This document shows, piece after piece, positions 1 to 8,581 of a stretch of 64,000 nucleotides of DNA; position 1 is the stretch's first letter, and every line of letters begins with the position of its first letter. The DNA lies in NCBI RefSeq assembly GCF_023515955.1, contig NZ_CP097322.1:5008501-5072500 (forward strand). Direction: 5' to 3'. Source of the DNA: Streptomyces sp. RerS4. Lineage in GTDB: Bacteria > Actinomycetota > Actinomycetes > Streptomycetales > Streptomycetaceae. The notes beneath the pieces are model-generated. The model did no database searches. It was not told the origin of the DNA and saw only the letters and a list, made by a program, of their open reading frames with translations. Both the position numbers and the translations under genes were made by a program.

Positions 1-94
1 CGAACTCCGTGATGCCGACCGTCGCGACGCCGTTCTCGGCGGCCGACAGCCACTCGTGCTCCTTGCTGAAACGCAGCTGCTGGGGGTTGCTCAT
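1..94 (-). CDS. gcvH: Glycine cleavage system H protein (N-terminal fragment)
   Basis: Only the first 31 codons lie in the window; the gene runs off the left edge. The visible protein begins MSNPQQLRFSKEHEWLS, and KEHEW followed by a VGIT-type strand is the standard start of the lipoyl-carrying H protein, which shuttles the aminomethyl group between GcvP and GcvT. An AGGAG ribosome site lies 7-8 nt before the ATG. It follows gcvT on the same strand after about 90 nt, so the two are probably co-transcribed under the glycine riboswitch upstream of gcvT. The lipoyl-lysine region is outside the window. Confidence 0.93.
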   Translation of the reverse strand, partial: MSNPQQLRFSKEHEWLSAAENGVATVGITEF

Positions 95-185
95 GACCTG
101 ATTCTCCTGGATGCGGGGGAGTGGATACGAACAGTGGTCTCGCGTACCGAGACGGTCGGTACGGCGCCGGTACGGCGTACGGGCG

Positions 186-1301
186 TTACTTCTGCCGCTT
201 GTAGAACGGCAGGGCCACGACCTCGTACGGCTCATGCGTACCGCGAATGTCGACGCCGACGCCGGAGGTGCCGGGCGCGGCGTACGCCGCGTCGACGTAC
301 GCCATCGCGATCGGCTTGCCCAGCGTCGGGGACGGGGCGCCCGAGGTGACCTCGCCGATGACCCGCCCCTCGGCGACGACCGGGAAACCGGCGCGCGGGA
401 CGCGGCGGCCCTCGGCGACCAGACCGACCAGCTTGCGCGGCGGGTTCGTCGCGGCGCGCTCGGCGGCGGCCTCCAGGGCGGCGCGACCGACGAAGTCGCC
501 CTCCTTCTCGAACTTCACGACCCGACCCAGACCCGCGTCGAACGGGGTCAGGGAGGTGGTCAGCTCGTGCCCGTACAGCGGCATGCCCGCCTCCAGGCGC
601 AGCGTGTCGCGGCAGGACAGCCCGCACGGGACCAGCCCGACGCCCTCGCCGGCCTTGGTCAGCGCCTGCCACAGTTCCACGGCGTGCTCGGGGGCCACGA
701 ACAGCTCGAAGCCGTCCTCGCCGGTGTAGCCCGTACGGGCGATCAGCGCGGGCACGCCCGCGACGGTGCCCGGCAGGCCCGCGTAGTACTTGAGGCCGTC
801 CAGGTCGGCGTCGGTGAGCGAGGCCAGGATGCCGGGGGACTCGGGGCCCTGAACGGCGATCAGCGCGTACGCTTCGCGGTCGTCGCGGACCTCGGCGTCG
901 AAGCCGGCGGCGCGCTCGGTCAGCGCGTCCAGCACGACCTGGGCGTTGGAGGCGTTGGCGACGACCATGAACTCCGTCTCGCCGAGGCGGTAGACGATCA
1001 GGTCGTCCAGGATGCCGCCGTCCTCCACACAGATGTGCGTGTAGCGGGCGCGGCCGACGCCGACGGTCGAGATGTTGCCGACGAGGGCGTAGTCGAGGGC
1101 CTTGACGGCCTCCGGGCCGGTCAGGGTGATCTCGCCCATGTGGGAGAGGTCGAAGAGACCGGCCTTGGTGCGTACCGCGGTGTGCTCCTCGCGCTCACTG
1201 GCGTAGCGCAGCGGCATGTCCCAGCCCGCGAAGTCGGTCATGGTCGCACCGAGCGAGCGGTGCAGCGCGTCGAGCGCGGTCAGACGGGGGGCAGTGCTCA
1301 T
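186..1301 (-). CDS. gcvT: Aminomethyltransferase (glycine cleavage T protein)
   Basis: T protein of the glycine cleavage system: it transfers the aminomethyl carbon from the H protein to tetrahydrofolate and releases ammonia. The protein has 371 residues from the ATG at 1299-1301, the usual family length. Visible family motifs are FAGWDMPLRY (about 24-33), LFDLSHMGE (about 49-57), the DGGILDDLIVY segment holding the catalytic Asp (99/100), and GYTGEDGFEL in the second half. The open frame continues 40 codons upstream to 1421, but that stretch is riboswitch sequence. MSTAPRLTALDALH is the natural N-terminus and has a GGGAG-like site before it. gcvH follows downstream. Confidence 0.96.
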   Translation of the reverse strand: MSTAPRLTALDALHRSLGATMTDFAGWDMPLRYASEREEHTAVRTKAGLFDLSHMGEITLTGPEAVKALDYALVGNISTVGVGRARYTHICVEDGGILDDLIVYRLGETEFMVVANASNAQVVLDALTERAAGFDAEVRDDREAYALIAVQGPESPGILASLTDADLDGLKYYAGLPGTVAGVPALIARTGYTGEDGFELFVAPEHAVELWQALTKAGEGVGLVPCGLSCRDTLRLEAGMPLYGHELTTSLTPFDAGLGRVVKFEKEGDFVGRAALEAAAERAATNPPRKLVGLVAEGRRVPRAGFPVVAEGRVIGEVTSGAPSPTLGKPIAMAYVDAAYAAPGTSGVGVDIRGTHEPYEVVALPFYKRQK

Positions 1302-1339
1302 GGGTGTGGCTCCCGGGTCCCAGGGCATGACATGACGAG

Positions 1340-1588
1340 GACGATCCTCCCCATCTGTCATCGGAACCTGAGAGGTTCGCCGAGAGTCACCGCGGGGACG
1401 CGGTGCGCCGTCGACTTGCACCTTGGGTGGAGCGCGCGCCGGTGACCGTCGGGGGACGGACCCGTCGCGGCTCGCTTTTCAGATCTGCCTCATCCACGCG
1501 GTACGGGGCCTGAGAGATTCAAGGGAGGTACTTGCTCCTTCGGCGCCCGGACACGGCCTCGCGGCCTGCCGGGACTCTCCCGCGCGGA
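1340..1588 (-). promoter_or_regulatory. Tandem glycine riboswitch upstream of gcvT
   Basis: Read on the minus strand, the leader contains two copies of the glycine-aptamer signature. The first (about 1588 to 1475) has GGGAGAGTCCCGGC, then GCGCCGAAGGAGCAA, then CTCTCAGGC and a GGATGAGGCAGATCTGAAAA tail. The second (about 1470 to 1340) has CCAAGGTGCAAGTC, then CGAACCTCTCAGGTTCC, then GATGACAGATGGGGAGG. The order and conserved CTCTCAGG cores match the tandem glycine riboswitch, which in Streptomyces activates gcv genes when glycine is high. The second aptamer ends about 40 nt before the gcvT start, so the expression platform must lie in that short space. Confidence 0.9.
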
Positions 1589-1765
1589 TTCAAGCGGCCG
1601 GTATGCAGTTGGTGTCCAGATGGCGCACATCATTGCACGGGTCGCCCGGGAGTGGGCGGTGGGGCCCGCGAGAACGTACGACCGGAACCGGCGCCGCCGG
1701 ATTACCGTCTCTTTACACTCAGTGGGCATGGGGCCGTCACGGCCCGTTTTCGGGGGGAGAGCACT

Positions 1766-2419
1766 GTGCGGAGATTCGGAGTGGTGACGACGACGGGCAC
1801 CGTGAACGCGGTCCCCACCCAGCGGGGCGCGCAGCCCCTGGCGGTGGGACCCGTCCGTGACCTGCGGGGTACGACGGCCCGCGGGCCGCACAGGCTGCGC
1901 TTCCCCGCCGGGGACATCGTGGTGGTCTCGGGCCTGCCGGGGGGCGGCAAGAGCACCCTGATCAAGCGGGCCGCCGAGGGCGGCGGGATCGACTCCCAGG
2001 ACACCCGCGAGCGCTGGGAGCGCCGCATGCCGGCCGCCCTGCCCTACGCCGCGTACCGGCCGGCGGTCCGCCTCGCGCACTACTGGGGGCTGTGGCGCCG
2101 GCTGCGCTCCGGCGCCTCTGTGGTGGTCCACGACTGCGGCACCCAGAGCTGGGTGCGCGCGCTGCTCGCCGGCGCCGCCCGCCGCCGGGGCCGGGCGCTG
2201 CACCTGCTGCTGTTGGACACCACCGCCGAGGAGGCCCTCTCCGGGCAGCTGGCCCGGGGCCGCCGGGTCTCCGCGTACGCCTTCGCCCGCCACCGGGGCG
2301 CCGTACGCCGACTGCTGCGCGAGGCCGAGTCCGGCCGCCTCCCGGCGGGCTGCGCCTCGGCCGTCCTCCTGGACCGCCGCTCGGCGGCGGCGGTGGCGGC
2401 GATCACCTTCCATCCCTGA
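1766..2419 (+). CDS. Small P-loop ATP-binding protein
   Basis: Predicted 217-residue AAA/zeta-toxin-like P-loop NTPase of unknown substrate. The Walker A motif SGLPGGGKST is at about residues 55-64 (Lys 62), followed by a short kinase-like fold with VVVHDCGTQ near 115 and an Arg-rich lid region. The GTG at 1766 is chosen because GGAG lies 6 nt upstream; the open frame extends to 1532 but that overlaps riboswitch DNA. It is divergent from gcvT and sits 98 nt before the first sseB-like gene. Similar single-domain ATPases are annotated only as ATP/GTP-binding proteins, so no function is assigned beyond nucleotide binding. Confidence 0.8.
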   Translation: MRRFGVVTTTGTVNAVPTQRGAQPLAVGPVRDLRGTTARGPHRLRFPAGDIVVVSGLPGGGKSTLIKRAAEGGGIDSQDTRERWERRMPAALPYAAYRPAVRLAHYWGLWRRLRSGASVVVHDCGTQSWVRALLAGAARRRGRALHLLLLDTTAEEALSGQLARGRRVSAYAFARHRGAVRRLLREAESGRLPAGCASAVLLDRRSAAAVAAITFHP

Positions 2420-2517
2420 GCGCCACCGACCTCGGCACCACTGCCGGGCGCTGCCGGGAGCGGGCCGCCCGGTAGCCTCGGCACGACACCACGCGGAACC
2501 TACGGAGGCAACGGCAC

Positions 2518-3252
2518 ATGCAGGGCAGCGGCTGGCCGGCGAACGAGTTGGAGCAGGTGCTCGGGACGGTGCTGGGGCAGGCGGACGCCGGGGCCCGGAT
2601 CCTGGAGGTGCTCGGGCGCAGCCCCGTCTGGGTTCCGCTGCCCGAGGGCGGTGGGCCCGACAGTGACGGCCTCACCCTGCCCACGATGCTGATCGGCGGG
2701 GAGGCGTACGTCCCCGTCTACAGCTCCGAGGCGCAGCTGCGCCACGGAGCCGGCCCCGCAATGGACTTCGCGATCGCCCCGGCCGTCGAGTTCGCCCGGG
2801 GCCTGCCCCCGCAGCTCGGCATCGCCGTCAACCCCGAGGGCGCCGTCGGCGTGCCCCTGCCGCCCGCCGCCGTCGCCGAGCTGTGCCGATTCGGGCGCAC
2901 CCCCCTCGACGGCCCCGCCACCGGCGGGCGCGTACGGCTCTACGAGCCCGACTGGCAGGACGACCCGGTCGACTTCCTCGCCGCCGCCTCCGAGGAGTTC
3001 CGCGCCACCGGAGTGGTCGCCGCCGCGCACCGCTGCCTGGCCAGCGTCGAGGCGGGGGCGCCCCAGCTGTACGTCGGTGTCCGACTGGTGGGATGGGATC
3101 CCGAGTCCCGAAACGCCCCGCTGGAGGCCCTCGGTCGGGCCCTGGCCCGCGTACCGGCGCCCTGGCCGGTGCAGTTGATCCTCCTGGACGCCGCCGACGA
3201 CCCGGTCACGGACTGGATTCGTGAGCGCGTACGCCCCTTCTACCTCCCGTAG
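2518..3252 (+). CDS. SseB-like protein (enhanced serine sensitivity family), copy 1
   Basis: Predicted 244-residue cytosolic protein of the SseB family, named for the E. coli protein linked to serine sensitivity; the biochemical role is unknown. The N-terminal half holds the SseB core (PVWVPLPEGG, LPTMLIGGEAYVPVYSSEAQL). The C-terminal half ends in DPVTDWIRERVRPFY. The ATG has a good GGAGG site 8 nt upstream. The next gene encodes a second SseB-like protein ending in the related DPVAMWLRSRTRPFY, so the two are diverged tandem paralogues. Lying next to glycine cleavage genes fits a link to serine/glycine metabolism, but this is inference. Confidence 0.85.
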   Translation: MQGSGWPANELEQVLGTVLGQADAGARILEVLGRSPVWVPLPEGGGPDSDGLTLPTMLIGGEAYVPVYSSEAQLRHGAGPAMDFAIAPAVEFARGLPPQLGIAVNPEGAVGVPLPPAAVAELCRFGRTPLDGPATGGRVRLYEPDWQDDPVDFLAAASEEFRATGVVAAAHRCLASVEAGAPQLYVGVRLVGWDPESRNAPLEALGRALARVPAPWPVQLILLDAADDPVTDWIRERVRPFYLP

Positions 3253-3308
3253 CGCCGCTTAAGCTGGTTGGTACGCGTGGACGACGGGCGGACGAAGAGG
3301 GGTACCGG

Positions 3309-4052
3309 GTGAGTGCGTCAGGCACGGCCGAGGCCGGGCAGGTCGAGCACATGCTGCGCCAGGTGACTCCCGGGCGCTATGACAGCTATGAGTCATTCCT
3401 GCACGCCCTCGCCGAGGGTCGGCTGTGGATGTTGTTGTGGCAGGGGCAACCGGGCTCGCCGGACGCCCAGTACGGCGGTATGGAGGTCGAGGGCCTCGGG
3501 TACGCGCCCTGCGTGACCTCCCCGCAGGAACTGGCCGCCGGCGGCTGGAACCGGGGCTACGAGGTGGTCACCGGGCGGGACATCGCCCGCGCCCTCTACC
3601 CCGACCGGTGGGGGCTGTGGATCAACCCGCACGCGCAGAACGGCGGCCTCGGCGTGCCGTGGGCCGACCTGCGCCGGATCGCCACCGGCCTGGACCGGAT
3701 GCCGGCCGGGCCGCTGCGGCTGTCCGAGCCCGCGCTCGAACTGCCCCAGTTCTACGGGCTGCTGACCCAGCACGCGCACCGCACCCCGGCCGTCAGGTCG
3801 CTGCGGCGCGCCTGGGTGCAGCCCGCGCTCGGGTCGGCGTACCTCGCGGTGGGCCTCGACCTCTACGACGCCTCCGCGCCGGCGCTGGAATCCGTACGGG
3901 AGATGATGCGCCAGTCGGTCGCGGCGGTGCCCGAGGGGGTTCCCGTGTGCACGGTCGCGCTGGCCGACGAGCACGATCCGGTGGCGATGTGGCTGCGGTC
4001 GCGGACGCGGCCGTTCTACGACCGCGAGGGCCAGGCCGCGGCGTACCGGTAG
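3309..4052 (+). CDS. SseB-like protein, copy 2
   Basis: Predicted 247-residue SseB-family protein starting at GTG 3309 after an AGAGGGG-type site. It shares the C-terminal DPVxxWxRxRxRPFY motif with the preceding gene and the SseB C-terminal domain layout. In its N-terminal half it carries GMEVEGLGYAPCVTSPQELAAGGWN, a variant of the SseB core segment. It lies 56 nt after copy 1, probably in the same transcript, and a perfect palindrome follows at 4109-4138. The function is unknown; the duplication suggests two partly specialised forms. Confidence 0.83.
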   Translation: MSASGTAEAGQVEHMLRQVTPGRYDSYESFLHALAEGRLWMLLWQGQPGSPDAQYGGMEVEGLGYAPCVTSPQELAAGGWNRGYEVVTGRDIARALYPDRWGLWINPHAQNGGLGVPWADLRRIATGLDRMPAGPLRLSEPALELPQFYGLLTQHAHRTPAVRSLRRAWVQPALGSAYLAVGLDLYDASAPALESVREMMRQSVAAVPEGVPVCTVALADEHDPVAMWLRSRTRPFYDREGQAAAYR

Positions 4053-4108
4053 TGCCTCGTCGCGCGGTGTCCACCACAGGGTGAGACAGGCGGGGCCGGC
4101 GGACCTCG

Positions 4109-4138
4109 GGCCGCCGGGAACGATCGTTCCCGGCGGCC
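4109..4138. terminator. 30-nt perfect palindrome after the sseB-like genes
   Basis: The sequence is an exact inverted repeat centred at 4123.5. Its left half is GGCCGCCGGGAACGA and the right half is its complement. As RNA it would form a long GC-rich hairpin 57 nt after the second sseB-like stop, followed by TT but no long U tract, as is usual for Streptomyces terminators. The CGATCG centre could also be a protein-binding palindrome, but the position fits a terminator better. Confidence 0.7.
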
Positions 4139-4625
4139 TTCGCGTTGTCCGGATTTCGGCGTACCCGTCCGCCCAATAGGCGCACTCATCCAGTGAGTTG
4201 GGCGGCATGTCCGTTTGCGTACCGAACGGACGGTCTTGCTCCGCTGAGCCGTGAGCGGAGTCCGGATAACGGGAATCCGTTCGTCAGATCACGGTTGCGC
4301 ATCCATTCATCTGCGGGTCTGGCGGCTGGTCGAGCGACCGATGAAGACTCCCCACCCAAGAGCCGGTCAGTCCTCCAGGATCCGGTTCGGCACGTGGACT
4401 TCGCTTGTCGTTTCACACAGCACTTCCCGCACGTCAGCCGCATTCACCCGGCACCACCGCGGCACAGCACTCGCACAGCGCAGCACCCGCACCGCACTGC
4501 ATCGAACACACCGCACCTCAACGCGTTCACGTGTCCCGAGCACTTCGAGCGCCACTCCGCACCAACGCCGCCACAGCGGCGGGCATGGGCCGGCCACCCG
4601 TCGGCCGAGAGGGGTCCCCACCACG
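4139..4625. other. Intergenic region before the peptide transporter operon
   Basis: About 490 nt without a convincing gene. Visible items are a 7-bp-arm hairpin (CTCCGCT ... AGCGGAG) near 4237-4260 and a shorter TCCGTT ... AACGGA pair near 4209-4229. The stretch from roughly 4400 to 4570 is strikingly purine-poor on the plus strand and rich in CAC/GCAC steps. Open frames cross it only because stop codons are rare in this base composition. It should hold the promoter and a long untranslated leader for the transporter operon, but I cannot place a promoter confidently. Confidence 0.5.
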
Positions 4626-5618
4626 ATGACGGCACCACTGCACGACACGAGCGCGGAAACACCCGCTCCCGTGTCCGTAGCCGACGTCCCTGCCAAGGCC
4701 ATCGAAGGCCGCTCGCCCGGCCGCATCGCATGGATGCGGCTCAAGCGCGACAAGGTCGCGCTGACCGGCGGCGTGGTCGTGATCCTCCTGATCCTGGTGG
4801 CCGTCTTCGCGCCGCTGATCGTGAGCCTGCTGGGCCACCCGCCCAACGAGTTCCACGAGGACATGATCGACCCCGACCTGGGCACGCCGCTCGGCTCCTT
4901 CGGCGGCATCAGCTCCGACTTCCTGCTGGGCGTCGAACCGACCAACGGCCGCGACGTGTTCAGCCGGATCGTCTACGGAGCGCGCATATCCCTGGTCGTC
5001 GCCTTCCTGGCGGCCTTCGTCTCCGTCGTCCTCGGCAGCTTCCTCGGCGCGCTGGCCGGCTTCCTCGGAGGCTGGGTCGACGGCGTCATCAGCCGCACGA
5101 TGGACCTGCTGCTGGCCTTCCCGCAGCTGCTGTTCACCATCGCCCTGGTGTCCGTCGTCCCCAACTCCCTCTGGGGTTTCGAGGGTTCGGGCGTCCGGAT
5201 GGGCGTACTGATCCTCGTCATCGGCTTCTTCGGCTGGCCCTACATCGGCCGTATCGTCCGGGGCCAGACGATCTCCCTGCGCGAACGCGAGTACGTGGAG
5301 GCCGCGCGCAGCCTCGGCGCGGGCCGCGGCTACATCCTGATCAAGGAGCTGCTGCCGAACCTGGTCGCGCCGATCCTGGTCTACGCCACGCTGATCATCC
5401 CGACCAACATCCTGACCGAAGCGGCCCTCAGCTTCCTGGGTGCCGGCGTCAAGCCGCCCACCGCTTCCTGGGGAAAGATGCTCTCCGACGCCGTCCCCAT
5501 CTACCAGGACGACCCCATGTACATGGTGGTCCCCGGTATGACGATCTTCATCACCGTCCTGGCGTTCAACCTCTTCGGGGACGGGCTGCGTGACGCACTC
5601 GACCCCAAGGGCAGCTGA
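4626..5618 (+). CDS. Peptide ABC transporter permease (DppC/OppC type)
   Basis: Inner-membrane permease of a family-5 (dipeptide/oligopeptide/nickel) ABC importer, 330 residues. An OppC-type N-terminus precedes TM1 (about 47-68). There are about six hydrophobic segments and the EAA loop EYVEAARSLGAGRGYILIKEL that contacts the ATPases. The ATG at 4626 has GAGAGGGG upstream; the open frame reaches back to 4251 but without the family sequence. It is the first gene of the five-gene set permease C, binding protein, permease B, ATPase D, ATPase F, an order in which permease C comes first instead of following permease B. Confidence 0.9.
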   Translation: MTAPLHDTSAETPAPVSVADVPAKAIEGRSPGRIAWMRLKRDKVALTGGVVVILLILVAVFAPLIVSLLGHPPNEFHEDMIDPDLGTPLGSFGGISSDFLLGVEPTNGRDVFSRIVYGARISLVVAFLAAFVSVVLGSFLGALAGFLGGWVDGVISRTMDLLLAFPQLLFTIALVSVVPNSLWGFEGSGVRMGVLILVIGFFGWPYIGRIVRGQTISLREREYVEAARSLGAGRGYILIKELLPNLVAPILVYATLIIPTNILTEAALSFLGAGVKPPTASWGKMLSDAVPIYQDDPMYMVVPGMTIFITVLAFNLFGDGLRDALDPKGS

Positions 5619-5658
5619 ACCGCTTCTTCGATTCACCACCTATGGAGGTTGGACAACC

Positions 5659-7425
5659 GTGATCCGCAGAAAGCAGGCTCTCGCGATCACCGCCGTGATC
5701 GCCGCCCTGTCGCTGACCGCCGCGTGCGGTGGCAGTAACGGGGAAAAGAAGGACGCCAAGGGCGACGGCGACAGCGCCAAGGGCTACAGCGGCGCCGCCA
5801 CCGCCGTGATCAACCCCTCCGACGCCAAGGGCGGCGAGCTCAAGCTCTGGTCCCCGCAGGACGTCGACTACCTCGACCCGGCGCGTGCCTACTACGGCTT
5901 CGTGTGGAACATGCAGCGGCTCTACATCCGCAGCCTGCTCGCCTACGACAGCAAGCCGGGCAAGGACGGCACCAAGGTGGTCCCGGACCTCGCCGAGGCC
6001 CTGCCGGTCATCACCGACGACGGCAAGACGTACACCCTCAAGCTCAAGGACGGGGTGAAGTTCGAGGACGGTTCGCCGATCACCTCGAAGGACATCAAGT
6101 ACGGCGTCGAGCGCGTCTTCGCGCAGGACGTGCTGTCCGGTGGCCCGACCTACCTGATCGACCTCCTCGACCAGGGCCAGAAGTACCCCGGCCCGTACAA
6201 GGACACCGACCCGGACAAGATGGGTCTGAAGTCCGTCGAGACGCCGGACGACAAGACGATCGTCTTCAAGCTGGCGACCGCGAACTCCGACTTCAGCTAC
6301 CTGCTGGCCATGCCGTCCTCCTCGCCGGTCCCGGTGGGCAAGGACACGGGCGCGACGTACACCAACAAGCCGATCTCGACCGGCCCTTACAAGGTCGAGA
6401 GCTTCACCGCCGGCAAGGGCGCGACGTTCGTCCGCAACGAGAACTGGGACCCGAAGACCGACCCGATCCGCAAGGGTCTGCCGGACAAGGTCTCCTTCAC
6501 GGTCACCACCAACCCGGACGACATGGACCAGCGCCTGCTCTCGGGCGACATCGACATGGCGGTCGACGGCACCGGTGTCCAGCAGGCCGCGAAGAACAAG
6601 ATCCTCAAGGACCCGAACCTCAAGAAGAACGCGGACAACCCGTTCACGGGCTACATCCGCTACTTCGCCTTCCCGCAGACGGTCGCGCCGTTCGACAACA
6701 TCGAGTGCCGCAAGGCCGTCATCTACGCGGCCGACCCGAAGTCCCTCCAGACCGCCCGCGGCGGCCCGACCAGCGGTGACCTCGGCGCGAACATGCTGCC
6801 GCCCGGTATCCCCGGCTCGGACAAGTCCTACGACCCGTTCGGTCTGACGAAGGGCAAGCCGCAGGAGGACAAGGCCAAGGAGGCCCTCAAGGCCTGTGGC
6901 AAGGCCGACGGCTTCGAGACCACCATCGCCGTGCGCAACAACCGCGCCCCCGAGGTGAAGACCGCCGAGTCCCTCCAGGCGGCGCTCGCCAAGGTCGGCA
7001 TCAAGGCGACGATCGACCAGTACGACGGCAAGCTCTCCTCCTCCACGATCGGTTCGCCCGAGAACGTGAAGAAGAAGAACTACGGCATCATCGTCATGGG
7101 CTGGGGCGCCGACTACAACTCCGGCTCGGGCTTCCTCCAGCCGCTGGTCGACGGATCGTTCATCCTGCCGAACGGCAACAACAACTACACCGAGTTGAAC
7201 GACAACGAGGTCAACGGGCTCTTCGACAAGGCCGCTGCCGCCGCCACGCCGGAAGCCGCCGCTCCGTTCTACACGGAGATCAACAAGAAGGTCATGGAGA
7301 AGGCGCTCTACCTGCCGATCAACTTCGACAAGGCGCTCGTCTACCACAACCCGCGCCTGACGAACGTCTTCTTCAACGAGTCCTACGGCAAGATCGACCT
7401 CGCCACGGTGGGCATCAAGCAGTAA
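5659..7425 (+). CDS. Peptide-binding lipoprotein of the ABC transporter (SBP family 5)
   Basis: Extracellular solute-binding lipoprotein, 588 residues from GTG 5659 with GGAGG at 5644-5648. The signal peptide has a basic start (IRRKQ), a hydrophobic core and the lipobox LTAAC with Cys 23. The mature part carries the SBP_bac_5 pattern, including GGELKLWSPQDVDYLDP at the start of the domain and ISTGPYKVESF and FENxK-like segments further on. It captures peptides for the two permeases encoded on either side. A strong hairpin at 7521-7562 separates it from the downstream permease and may keep its transcript more abundant. Confidence 0.93.
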   Translation: MIRRKQALAITAVIAALSLTAACGGSNGEKKDAKGDGDSAKGYSGAATAVINPSDAKGGELKLWSPQDVDYLDPARAYYGFVWNMQRLYIRSLLAYDSKPGKDGTKVVPDLAEALPVITDDGKTYTLKLKDGVKFEDGSPITSKDIKYGVERVFAQDVLSGGPTYLIDLLDQGQKYPGPYKDTDPDKMGLKSVETPDDKTIVFKLATANSDFSYLLAMPSSSPVPVGKDTGATYTNKPISTGPYKVESFTAGKGATFVRNENWDPKTDPIRKGLPDKVSFTVTTNPDDMDQRLLSGDIDMAVDGTGVQQAAKNKILKDPNLKKNADNPFTGYIRYFAFPQTVAPFDNIECRKAVIYAADPKSLQTARGGPTSGDLGANMLPPGIPGSDKSYDPFGLTKGKPQEDKAKEALKACGKADGFETTIAVRNNRAPEVKTAESLQAALAKVGIKATIDQYDGKLSSSTIGSPENVKKKNYGIIVMGWGADYNSGSGFLQPLVDGSFILPNGNNNYTELNDNEVNGLFDKAAAAATPEAAAPFYTEINKKVMEKALYLPINFDKALVYHNPRLTNVFFNESYGKIDLATVGIKQ

Positions 7426-7520
7426 CAGCGGCTCCGGCCCGAGTTGTCACGTACCACGTAACACACAGGCAAGTGCCTTCACCGCACATGCGCTAGTCCG
7501 AAGGGCAGGTGAAGGCCGCA

Positions 7521-7562
7521 GGCGGTGGCCGCCGTCCCCACGAGGGGCGGCGGCCACCCGCC
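7521..7562 (+). terminator. GC-rich hairpin between binding protein and permease genes
   Basis: The arms GGCGGTGGCCGCCGTCCCC and GGGGCGGCGGCCACCCGCC pair almost throughout, with single-nucleotide bulges, around a loop of about four bases. There is no U tract and the same-strand operon continues 18 nt later. A partial terminator or 3'-end mRNA stabiliser for the lipoprotein message is therefore more likely than full termination. Confidence 0.6.
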
Positions 7563-7579
7563 CCGGGCGGCCGACTGCA

Positions 7580-8581
7580 GTGCTCGTCTACCTCATACGG
7601 CGACTGTTCAACGTCGCCGCAACGCTGCTGGTGGTCTCCGTGGTCACCTTCGGCATCTTCTTCGCGGTCCCGAAGCTCACCGGCAGCGATCCCGCGCTCA
7701 TGTACGCGGGACGCGAGACCAACGAGACCGCCCTGGCGGGCATCCGCGTGAAGATGGGCTTCGACAAGCCCATCTCCGAGCAGTACCTGCTCTTCGTCAA
7801 GGGCATCTTCGCCGGCCGCGACTACGACGGCGGCACCGAGATCACCCACTGCGCGGCGCCCTGCTTCGGCTACTCCTTCAAGACCGAGGCGCCCGTCTGG
7901 GAGACCATGCTGGACCGCATCCCGGTCACCCTCTCGCTCGCCCTCGGGGCGGCCGTGATCTGGGTGCTCGCCGGTGTGGCCACGGGTGTCGTCTCCGCCC
8001 TCAAGCGGCGCACCGCCATCGACCGGACCGTCATGGTCGGCGCGCTCGCCGGCGTCTCCCTGCCGATCTTCTTCACCGGCATGGTGGCCCCCGCGATCTT
8101 CGTCTACGGCCTCGGCTGGCTGGACGTGTCCAACTACCGACCACTCACCGAGGATCCGCTGGCCTGGCTGAACAGCCTGATCCTGCCCTGGATCACGCTG
8201 GCCTTCCTCTTCGCCGCGACCTACGCCCGCATCACCCGCGCCACCATGCTGGAGGTCCTCGGCGAGGACTACATCCGCACGGCCCGCGCGAAGGGGCTGA
8301 AAGAGGGCGTGGTCATCCGCAAGCACGCCCTGCGCTCCACCCTCACCCCGATCGTCACGATGTTCGGCCTCGACCTCGGCGGACTGCTCGGCGGCGCGGT
8401 GCTCACCGAGACGACCTTCAACTTCCAGGGTCTGGGAACGGCGGCCGTCGCCGCCATCGGCCAGGGCGACCTCCCCGTCATCATGGGTGTCACCCTGCTC
8501 GCCGCGCTCTTCGTGGTGATGGCCAACCTGATCGTGGACCTGCTGTACGCCGTCATCGACCCGCGCGTGAGGCTGACGTGA
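7580..8581 (+). CDS. Peptide ABC transporter permease (DppB/OppB type)
   Basis: Second permease of the peptide importer, 333 residues. It starts MLVYLIRRLFNVAATLLVVS, the standard DppB N-terminal helix, and contains the EAA-type loop DYIRTARAKGLKEGVVIRKHAL followed by the GGLLGGAVLTETTFNFQGLG segment characteristic of the family. The GTG at 7580 is fixed by homology because no good Shine-Dalgarno sequence is visible before it; the preceding hairpin crowds the leader. A periplasm-side insertion with two Cys (CAAPCFG, about residues 94-100) is longer than in typical DppB. The stop overlaps the next start by 4 nt. Confidence 0.92.
   Translation: MLVYLIRRLFNVAATLLVVSVVTFGIFFAVPKLTGSDPALMYAGRETNETALAGIRVKMGFDKPISEQYLLFVKGIFAGRDYDGGTEITHCAAPCFGYSFKTEAPVWETMLDRIPVTLSLALGAAVIWVLAGVATGVVSALKRRTAIDRTVMVGALAGVSLPIFFTGMVAPAIFVYGLGWLDVSNYRPLTEDPLAWLNSLILPWITLAFLFAATYARITRATMLEVLGEDYIRTARAKGLKEGVVIRKHALRSTLTPIVTMFGLDLGGLLGGAVLTETTFNFQGLGTAAVAAIGQGDLPVIMGVTLLAALFVVMANLIVDLLYAVIDPRVRLT

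Noticed and set aside
111..1445. A 444-codon plus-strand frame opposite gcvT
   Set aside because: It is antisense to a clear aminomethyltransferase and its riboswitch, with Gly/Arg/Val/Asp-rich low-complexity translation.
4145..5593. A 482-codon plus-strand frame overlapping the first permease gene
   Set aside because: Its second half is the frame-shifted reading of the permease, and the first half has no ribosome site or family similarity.
7525..8577. Long N-terminal extension of the DppD-type ATPase
   Set aside because: The extension is out of frame with the real permease gene in the same place and is Arg/His/Pro-rich. The GTGA junction at 8578 is the natural start.
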